Shown here: positions 24,969-31,100 of the stretch, piece after piece
Layout of the letters: each line of letters opens with the position of its first letter
How positions within the stretch are numbered: the first letter of the stretch is position 1
Source: RGIG6919 sp045531905
GTDB lineage: Bacteria > Bacillota > Clostridia > Lachnospirales > Lachnospiraceae
Direction of reading: 5' to 3'
Length of the DNA: 64,000 nt
Assembly (NCBI GenBank): GCA_045531905.1
Contig: JAZSEY010000011.1
Span: 1 to 64,000, forward strand
Notes under the pieces: generated by a model
What the model was told of the DNA's origin: nothing
Databases searched by the model: none
The model's input: the letters and a program-made list of their open reading frames with translations, nothing else
Translations under genes and position numbers: made by a program

Positions 24969-25315
24969 ATACAGGACAGTTACCTGTTCTTATCATTATA
25001 TTTGGAACATTAAGAATGTATAAGTACATCTTATGTAGTTTTATTTTATGTCACACACACAACTCACAACATAGGGGGACACAGATTGCTAAAGGCGTGC
25101 CTTAAAATGCGTCAGCACTTATGGGGATATCACATATATGTGATATCCCCATTACGTACTGCTACGCATTTTGCGAGCGCGAGCGTCGCGCCGTAGCAAT
25201 CTATATCCCCCTATGCTGTTCAGACAGTGTGTATGACATAATAAATCTCATAAGACGTACTAACACATTCTAAATAATCCAAATAAGATGATGAAAACAG
25301 GTAACTGTCCTGTAT
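24969..25315. repeat. Palindromic element B (long inverted repeat, 347 bp)
   Basis: The whole 350-bp gap between the stomatin terminator and the end of the metal-transport permease is one near-palindrome. The outermost 20 bp (ATACAGGACAGTTACCTGTT) are perfectly repeated in inverse at 25296-25315. The centre is a 32-bp perfect palindrome (25121-25152, ATGGGGATATCACAT and its complement). The core at 25104-25123 (AAAATGCGTCAGCACTTATG) is shared with elements A and C. No open reading frame or transposase is present. An RNA copy from either strand would fold into one long hairpin. Confidence 0.88.
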
Positions 25316-25318
25316 CTT

Positions 25319-26104
25319 TTAGTTTTTCCTTATTGCCATTAACGGTATCAGAATAACTACTCCCACCAATACGATTGTTCCTCCCGGTTTTAGACTCAAA
25401 TAATACGACAAAGTCAAACCGATTATCGTGAATAATACCGCAAATAACACAGAATATATCACTGTCTGCTTATAGCTTTTTGAAAGCTGCATTGCACATG
25501 CAACTGGAATTACCATCAAAGATGATACAATTAATGCTCCTACACTTCTAGACGCTACGGAAACAGTAATCGCAGTGAGCAAGGTGATGATAAAATTCAC
25601 ACGTTTCACAGGAACGCCTGCCAACTTTGCACTCTGTTCATCAAACGATAAATACATCAATTCCTTATAAAACATCAAAAATACTATAATAACAAGAATA
25701 CTGACACCTACTACCAGATACAGTTCTCCGTCTGTAATCGCCACGATACTACCAAATAAAAAACTATTAAAGTCCATGGCACTCTGTACAAAACCGGATA
25801 ACACACTGGCTAAACCAATCCCCACTGACATAATAATAGATATGGATATCTCAGCGTATTTTGGAATCTTTTTTCTGATATATTCAATACTAAACGCAGC
25901 AAAGGTACAAGCAACAATCGCTCCCACAATTGGATTGATTCCAAGAATCAAACCTAACGCCACGCCGGCAAGAGAGGTATGTGATAATGCATCTCCAATC
26001 ATGGACATGCGTTTTAACACTACAACCACACCGATTAATGGAATAATGATAGCCAGTAATATTCCCACTAGAAAGGCTCTTTGCATAAATTCATATTGTA
26101 ACAT
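25319..26104 (-). CDS. Zinc/manganese ABC transporter permease
   Basis: A 261-residue permease of the ABC-3 (ZnuB/MntB) family with about eight helices. GDALSHTSLAGVALGLILG (residues ~34-52) is the family's conserved segment, and the later RVNFIITLLTAITVSVASRSVGALIVSSLMVIPVACAMQL is typical. It overlaps the ATPase stop (TAATG). A substrate-binding protein gene is not in the window. The metal (Zn2+ or Mn2+) cannot be told. Confidence 0.88.
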   Translation of the reverse strand: MLQYEFMQRAFLVGILLAIIIPLIGVVVVLKRMSMIGDALSHTSLAGVALGLILGINPIVGAIVACTFAAFSIEYIRKKIPKYAEISISIIMSVGIGLASVLSGFVQSAMDFNSFLFGSIVAITDGELYLVVGVSILVIIVFLMFYKELMYLSFDEQSAKLAGVPVKRVNFIITLLTAITVSVASRSVGALIVSSLMVIPVACAMQLSKSYKQTVIYSVLFAVLFTIIGLTLSYYLSLKPGGTIVLVGVVILIPLMAIRKN

Positions 26105-26859
26105 TACTGCTTCACCTCCCGATTCTTAGAGGCTTCCATCTCTTTTTTAGTTGTATAGTAATGACTCGTAGTCTGTATAATCTTTCGATTCTTCCATTCA
26201 TCATCACAAACTACAGCCGAATGATCCTCATGTACTGTCCGATGCTTTACATGGTATACACGATTGGTATAACGGGCAATCTGCTCCGTATTATGTGAAA
26301 TCATTAAAATCGCCAAACCTTGTTCTGTATGAAGCTTATGCAAGAGTTCATATAGCATTGCTTCTGCCGTCTGATCGATTCCCGTAAATGGCTCGTCTAA
26401 GAGCAATAACTTTGGTTCACTAACTAACGCTCTTGCAATCATCACTCTCTGTTGTTGTCCGCCGGATAAATCACTAAACATTCTCTTCTTATAGTCCTGC
26501 ATACCAACAATATTCAACACTTCATCTACACGTTTTCTATGTTCCTTGCTCGGAAAATGAAATGCTCCAATCTTAGAATATAGATTCATCATAACGATTT
26601 CTTCTACATTTGCAGGAAAATTCGATATTCTGGAAAATCCAACCTGCGGAACATAACCAAGTGTCTTTTCATGAATGATAATCTCACCCTTAACAGGAGT
26701 CAGTTCGCCAAGAATGAGTTTCATTAAGGTGCTTTTTCCCGCACCATTTGCACCAATGATACCAACATACTCCTGTTCTTCCACTGTCATATTCACTTCT
26801 TCTAAAATCATATCCTTGGTATACCCAAAAGATACGTTCTTTACCTCAATTAATGACAT
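26104..26859 (-). CDS. Zinc/manganese ABC transporter ATP-binding protein
   Basis: ATPase of 251 residues. Walker A is GANGAGKSTLMKLI (~36-49), signature DLSGGQQQRVMIARALVSEPKLLLLDEPF (~130-158) and the H-loop MISHNTEQIA. The C-terminus has an unusual His-containing stretch (HVKHRTVHEDHSAVV, then TTSHYYTTKKE) that could bind metal, an inference only. It forms an operon with the permease. AAAGGAAC precedes the ATG. Confidence 0.9.
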   Translation of the reverse strand: MSLIEVKNVSFGYTKDMILEEVNMTVEEQEYVGIIGANGAGKSTLMKLILGELTPVKGEIIIHEKTLGYVPQVGFSRISNFPANVEEIVMMNLYSKIGAFHFPSKEHRKRVDEVLNIVGMQDYKKRMFSDLSGGQQQRVMIARALVSEPKLLLLDEPFTGIDQTAEAMLYELLHKLHTEQGLAILMISHNTEQIARYTNRVYHVKHRTVHEDHSAVVCDDEWKNRKIIQTTSHYYTTKKEMEASKNREVKQ

Positions 26860-26880
26860 TATGTGTTCCTTTCAAAAGAA

Positions 26881-26904
26881 AAGGCTGTTACATGTAACAG
26901 CCTT
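26881..26904 (-). terminator. Terminator of the HIT gene
   Basis: A perfect 24-bp palindrome (AAGGCTGTTACATGTAACAG and complement) followed on the minus strand by TTCTTTTG. Confidence 0.75.
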
Positions 26905-26909
26905 CTGAA

Positions 26910-27326
26910 TTATATTCTTTTATGTAGCTGCTTTGCCAATTCTGCATTCTCTTCCGAATCAGCCTGCTTTGGTTCCCATCCGATGTTTACGCCATCGCCT
27001 TCATTACGAGGAATTAAATGTAGATGAAAATGGTCTACAGTTTGTCCTGCAGCTGCACCATTATTCTGTACAATATTCAATCCATCACACTGGAGTTCCT
27101 GCTTAATGGCTCTGGCAACCTCTGTACCTAGAGAAAACAATTTTCCGGCAGTCACACCGTCAATCTCAAATATATTCTTGAAATGTTCCTTTGGAATAAT
27201 CAATGTATGTCCCTTTGAAGCAGGTGCCACATCTAAGATTACCTTAAATTCACTATTCTCATATACTGTATTGGATGGAATCTCTCCATTTGCAATTTTA
27301 CAAAAAATACAATCACTGTTATGCAT
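26910..27326 (-). CDS. HIT family nucleotide-binding protein
   Basis: A 138-residue histidine-triad protein. CIFCKIANGEIPSNTVYEN is the family N-terminus (zinc Cys pair in CIFC) and HFHLHLIPR is the catalytic HxHxH motif (residues ~103-111). These enzymes hydrolyse nucleotide phosphoramidates and similar compounds. The start is the ATG at 27326 after AAAGGAGGAG; nine upstream codons lack a site. Confidence 0.93.
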   Translation of the reverse strand: MHNSDCIFCKIANGEIPSNTVYENSEFKVILDVAPASKGHTLIIPKEHFKNIFEIDGVTAGKLFSLGTEVARAIKQELQCDGLNIVQNNGAAAGQTVDHFHLHLIPRNEGDGVNIGWEPKQADSEENAELAKQLHKRI

Positions 27327-27416
27327 ATGTCTCCTCCTTTTGGCCTCTTTCAATATATTAAAACATCTTGATTGATTTTACAAGCGTATTTCTCTGAGAT
27401 TTTTTCAAAAAACGTC

Positions 27417-27445
27417 TTGTCAGTTTACACTTTGCTTGTTACAAT
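27417..27445 (+). promoter_or_regulatory. Promoter of the PurF-like gene
   Basis: TTGTCA-N17-TACAAT on the plus strand. Confidence 0.65.
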
Positions 27446-27456
27446 TATGTAGGTTA

Positions 27457-27490
27457 TGCACCAAGTCAATTTTTCAGGTGCATTTTTTAA
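27457..27490 (+). terminator. Promoter-proximal terminator / attenuator
   Basis: TGCACC (27457-27462) and GGTGCA (27478-27483) form a hairpin followed by TTTTTT, about 10 bp after the expected transcription start and 45 bp before the gene. It would release a ~40-nt RNA unless read through. The stem is short (6 bp) with a 15-nt loop, so it could also be a weak stop. Confidence 0.5.
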
Positions 27491-27527
27491 GAATTCTAAG
27501 AATATACGGAAGGCTAGGGATAAAAGC

Positions 27528-28937
27528 ATGGGCGGATTTTTTGGCGTAGTATCAAAAGAAGACTGTTTGTTTGATTTGTTCTTTGGAACAGACTATCACT
27601 CTCATTTAGGTACCCGACGTGGTGGTATGGCAGTTTATGGAGAGAATGGTTTTGACCGTGCAATTCACAACATTGAAAATTCTCCATTTCGTACAAAATT
27701 TGACAAGGATATGCAAAAAATGCATGGCTACATGGGTATCGGATGCATCTCTGATTATGAGCCACAGCCACTTATTGTACGCTCTCATCATGGTACATAT
27801 GCAATTACCACGGTGAGTAAAATCAATAACACACAGGAAATTGTAGACACCATTTTCCAACATGGCAATTCACATTTTTTGGAAATGAGTGGAGGAGATA
27901 TTAATCCTACAGAATTAGTTGCTGCGATTATCAATCAGAAGGAAAATATTATCGATGGTATTCATTATGCATTAGAGTTGATTGATGGTTCTCTCACAAT
28001 GATGCTGATGACCCCAAAGGGCATTTATGCGGCCAGAGACAAATATGGACGCACTCCACTTGTCATTGGCAAAAAGGAAGATTCCTATTGTCTTACCTTC
28101 GAGGATTTTGCTTACCGCAATTTAGGCTATGAGCATTTCAAAGAATTAGGTCCTGGCGAAATTGATATTGTAACACCTGAAGGCGTTAAAGTATTAATGC
28201 CACCAGGCGATAAGATGAAAATATGTACGTTCCTATGGGTATATTACGGCTATCCTTCCAGTTCTTATGAAGGAGTCAGCGTTGAACAAATGCGTTACAA
28301 TTGTGGCGCCAGTCTTGCAAAGCGTGATAATGTAAAACCGGATATTGTTGCAGGTATTCCTGATTCGGGTACGGCACATGCAGTTGGTTATTCCAATGCT
28401 TCTGGCATTCCATTTTCAAGACCTTTTATCAAGTATTCACCTACCTGGTCCCGATCATTTATGCCAACAATACAAAGTCAACGTAAACGAATTGCAAAAA
28501 TGAAATTAATACCAGTTCATGAATTGATTAAAGATAAGAGTTTACTATTAATTGATGACTCCATCGTTCGTGGTACACAGTTGTGTGAGACAACAGAATT
28601 CTTGTATCAGCACGGAGCAAAAGAGGTGCACATCCGTCCGGCATGTCCTCCTTTGCTTTACGGATGTAAGTATCTTAATTTCTCACGCTCTTCTTCTGAG
28701 ATGGAATTAATTACACGCAGAACCATCGCTAAATTAGAAGGTGTAGATGTTCCTACAGATGACATGATTCAAGAATATACTAACCCTGATTCAGAAAAAT
28801 ATGAACAGATGGTTGAAGAGATTCGTAAGGAACTCAACTTTACTTCTCTGCGATTCAATCGTTTAGACGATATGCTAGAGGCCGTTGGCATTCCTACAGA
28901 CAGACTTTGTACCTATTGTTGGAACGGTCAAGAATAA
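27528..28937 (+). CDS. PurF-like amidophosphoribosyltransferase paralogue lacking the catalytic Cys
   Basis: A 469-residue protein with class II glutamine amidotransferase and phosphoribosyltransferase domains. The amidotransferase start is MGGFFGVVSKEDC, where true PurF has MCG: Cys at the first mature position is missing. Other parts are kept: LGTRRGGMAVYG, HGYMGIGCISDYEPQP, DGSLTMMLMTPKGIYAARDKYGRTPL, and the PRPP loop LLLIDDSIVRGTQLCE. The start is the ATG at 27528; AGGG sits nine bases upstream. Such Cys-less PurF relatives are common in Lachnospiraceae. It may use ammonia or have a non-purine role; function is open. It is monocistronic. Confidence 0.8.
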   Translation: MGGFFGVVSKEDCLFDLFFGTDYHSHLGTRRGGMAVYGENGFDRAIHNIENSPFRTKFDKDMQKMHGYMGIGCISDYEPQPLIVRSHHGTYAITTVSKINNTQEIVDTIFQHGNSHFLEMSGGDINPTELVAAIINQKENIIDGIHYALELIDGSLTMMLMTPKGIYAARDKYGRTPLVIGKKEDSYCLTFEDFAYRNLGYEHFKELGPGEIDIVTPEGVKVLMPPGDKMKICTFLWVYYGYPSSSYEGVSVEQMRYNCGASLAKRDNVKPDIVAGIPDSGTAHAVGYSNASGIPFSRPFIKYSPTWSRSFMPTIQSQRKRIAKMKLIPVHELIKDKSLLLIDDSIVRGTQLCETTEFLYQHGAKEVHIRPACPPLLYGCKYLNFSRSSSEMELITRRTIAKLEGVDVPTDDMIQEYTNPDSEKYEQMVEEIRKELNFTSLRFNRLDDMLEAVGIPTDRLCTYCWNGQE

Positions 28938-28955
28938 ATGATTGCAAAAAAATTC

Positions 28956-28987
28956 GGTCCGTATTCTTACTAGTAAGAATACGGACC
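28956..28987. terminator. Bidirectional terminator
   Basis: A 32-bp perfect palindrome (GGTCCGTATTCTTAC and its complement) lies between the convergent ends of the PurF-like gene and the FliS-like gene. Confidence 0.85.
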
Positions 28988-29024
28988 ATTTATATTTACA
29001 TAACCAGTCTAAACATTTTCATTG

Positions 29025-29504
29025 CTACACAGTGTAGCCTCTGTTGCTTTGTCCCATCGGATCCATACTTTCATTCAAAGTACCTCTGCCATATGTAAGG
29101 CCTGCATACACCTGTTGTGTATTCTGCATAAGCGGTTCATCAAAATCCTGCTTGCTAATTTCTTCAAATGCAAGTTTCAACTTTTCCATCATTACAATAA
29201 GCCTATCTAACTCCACTGGTTCTTTCTTCAAAATAGAATCCACAATCTTTCTATTCGCAAAGAAATGTATCGTTTTCACATCTTGCGCCACTGCATTTTC
29301 CCTGCTAAGCATATTGATGATTTCCTGATTCACCTTCTGTAGTTTTTTCAGACTTTGCTTGTATGCATCAAAATCCTGCTTTTCATAGTAAGTAGTCACA
29401 TCATGAGCAAAATCTAACCAAATAGAATATGCAATACAAAGCAGTTTCGAACTATTAGCCTGCGTAATCTGCATAGTATAGGTTGTAACCGCTTCCTTTG
29501 TCAT
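29025..29504 (-). CDS. FliS-like flagellin chaperone
   Basis: A 159-residue mainly helical protein directly after the flagellin gene (15-bp gap). The pattern TYTMQITQANSSKLLCIAYSIWLDFAHDVTTYYEKQDFDAYKQSLKKLQKVNQEIINML resembles FliS, which caps the flagellin C-terminus and prevents early polymerisation in the cytoplasm. The C-terminal tail QQVYAGLTYGRGTLNESMD occurs in clostridial relatives. Identity is low, so this rests on fold pattern plus gene order. The start is ATG at 29504 with GGAGG eight bases before it. Confidence 0.6.
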   Translation of the reverse strand: MTKEAVTTYTMQITQANSSKLLCIAYSIWLDFAHDVTTYYEKQDFDAYKQSLKKLQKVNQEIINMLSRENAVAQDVKTIHFFANRKIVDSILKKEPVELDRLIVMMEKLKLAFEEISKQDFDEPLMQNTQQVYAGLTYGRGTLNESMDPMGQSNRGYTV

Positions 29505-29519
29505 AGTCACTACCTCCTA

Positions 29520-30971
29520 TTAATTGGTCTGAATTAACTGTAACAGATTCTCTGGCAAAGCATTTGCCTTTGAAAGCATCTGTGTAGCTGACTGTGACAA
29601 TACATTATGCTGGGTATACTCAGTCATTTCCTCAGCCATATTAGTATCCATAATACCTGAAAGTGCCTTATTCATATTCTCTGCAGTCTCTTCCAAGTTC
29701 GTAACGGTATACTGTAAACGGTTCTGGCAAGCACCCAAATATGAACGAATAGAAGAAATCTTTTTAGAAGCTGCTTGGATATCCTGTAATGCACGGGAAG
29801 CCAATTCATGACTATACATACTCAAATCATCAATGCCTAATGTTTTTGCATTTACCTTTGGAATATTTACACGTAAATGTTCTCCTTCAAAAGCACCAAT
29901 TTGTAAATTGATAGGACCTGCATCTAAAACTGTTACAGTGGCTTCGATTGCTCCATTATCTGCAACTGCTTCAGCAGTTAAGGTAAACTGCATTTCAAAA
30001 TTATCCTTGTCTGTAACTAATACATTATCACCATCAACAGTAAGGGTTGCTGTATTAGAGAAACCAATTCTCTCGCCATTGTCTTCTAAGAATGACACCT
30101 CTGCATCTTTACCAACAACACGCTGGTCTAACATTGAATCCACGCCTAACAATGCGGCTAAATCAGGATTGGAACAACCAATCTCCACATACTGACTAGA
30201 ACCATAAAGCTGTGAACGGAAAGTCAAGCCATTAGCATCCTCAAAAGGCACTTCTTCTCCAGAACCATCATCAGCAAATGCATCCACCTGCACCAAATCA
30301 CAGTAATATACCAAATCAGAATATACCTGAGACATTGTTGTACCTGCCTGTACTGTAATACTCATACCATTAATGGTAATGGTACCAGCCTCTTCTGCAC
30401 TAAACACATAACTGGCCCCGGCCATACCGACACTACTAATCTTAGCCTGTTCTGCATCAGCTGTCACAGTAAGACCATAATCACCGGCCTCCACCGCACC
30501 GGAAATATCGTATAGTGTTACATTGGTATCTGATGAATAATTTCTTCTACAAACATCACCATTTAACAATTTACGACCGTTGAAATCCATGTCCTCAGTT
30601 ACACGGTTAATCTCTTCTACCAAATCATCAATTTCCTGTTGAATAGAAGTTGCGTCCTCAACAGCTAAAATCTCATTGGCAGCCTGTGTTGCAAGTTCTT
30701 CCATACGGTTAAGCATACTTTGCAACTCACCCAATGTAGCCTCTGCAGTCTGAATCAAATTCGCACCATCCTCAGAATTTTGATTTGCACGCTCTAATCC
30801 TCTAATCTGTGCAGTCATTTTCTGAGAAATCGCCATACCGGCTGCATCATCCTTAGCACTATTTAATTTATATCCGGAAGATAATCTTTCTACTGCAGCC
30901 GCTAACTTATCGTTGGCTGTAGTTAAATTATTATTGGCTGTATAAGCCAAAGAATTGTGATTAATTCTCAT
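29520..30971 (-). CDS. Flagellin
   Basis: A 483-residue filament protein. The N-terminal D0/D1 region reads MRINHNSLAYTANNNLTTANDKLAAAVERLSSGYKLNSAKDDAAGMAISQKM..., and the C-terminal region ends AENMNKALSGIMDTNMAEEMTEYTQHNVLSQSATQMLSKANALPENLLQLIQTN. Between them (~165-395) is an extra surface domain of about 230 residues with no recognised fold. The ATG at 30971 is favoured by AGAGGTG six bases upstream. Transcription is from a sigma-28 type promoter at 31074-31100, and the leader holds a GGA hairpin. Confidence 0.95.
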   Translation of the reverse strand: MRINHNSLAYTANNNLTTANDKLAAAVERLSSGYKLNSAKDDAAGMAISQKMTAQIRGLERANQNSEDGANLIQTAEATLGELQSMLNRMEELATQAANEILAVEDATSIQQEIDDLVEEINRVTEDMDFNGRKLLNGDVCRRNYSSDTNVTLYDISGAVEAGDYGLTVTADAEQAKISSVGMAGASYVFSAEEAGTITINGMSITVQAGTTMSQVYSDLVYYCDLVQVDAFADDGSGEEVPFEDANGLTFRSQLYGSSQYVEIGCSNPDLAALLGVDSMLDQRVVGKDAEVSFLEDNGERIGFSNTATLTVDGDNVLVTDKDNFEMQFTLTAEAVADNGAIEATVTVLDAGPINLQIGAFEGEHLRVNIPKVNAKTLGIDDLSMYSHELASRALQDIQAASKKISSIRSYLGACQNRLQYTVTNLEETAENMNKALSGIMDTNMAEEMTEYTQHNVLSQSATQMLSKANALPENLLQLIQTN

Positions 30972-31037
30972 ATCAAGCACCTCTTATTCTAGTATTATGA
31001 AAGCTATCCTCCCTGATTTGCTTACATGACACCTTGA

Positions 31038-31060
31038 AATCTGCACCTCCTTGGCAGATT
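31038..31060 (-). promoter_or_regulatory. CsrA-type hairpin in the flagellin leader
   Basis: AATCTGC-N9-GCAGATT stem whose loop is CAAGGAGGT. A GGA in a hairpin loop is the CsrA recognition element, and Bacillus CsrA represses flagellin through such leader sites. A second GGA (GGGAGGA, 31006-31012) is in the same leader between AAGC and GCTT. Confidence 0.55.
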
Positions 31061-31073
31061 GTTTACATTTTAT

Positions 31074-31100
31074 ATATCGGCATTTCAAGGAAAATCTTTA
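31074..31100 (-). promoter_or_regulatory. Sigma-28 (SigD/FliA) promoter of flagellin
   Basis: TAAA-N15-GCCGATAT on the minus strand, a near-exact match to the sigma-28 consensus (TAAA-N15-GCCGATAA). It overlaps the stop codon of the upstream 954-residue gene. Confidence 0.9.

Noticed and set aside
27456..27527. Longer N-terminus of the PurF-like protein starting at ATG 27456
   Set aside because: It begins inside the promoter-proximal hairpin, lacks a ribosome binding site and adds residues not seen in PurF; the ATG at 27528 fits better.
27417..27527. Purine riboswitch upstream of the PurF-like gene
   Set aside because: None of the conserved loop sequences is present; only a simple hairpin with a T-run is seen.
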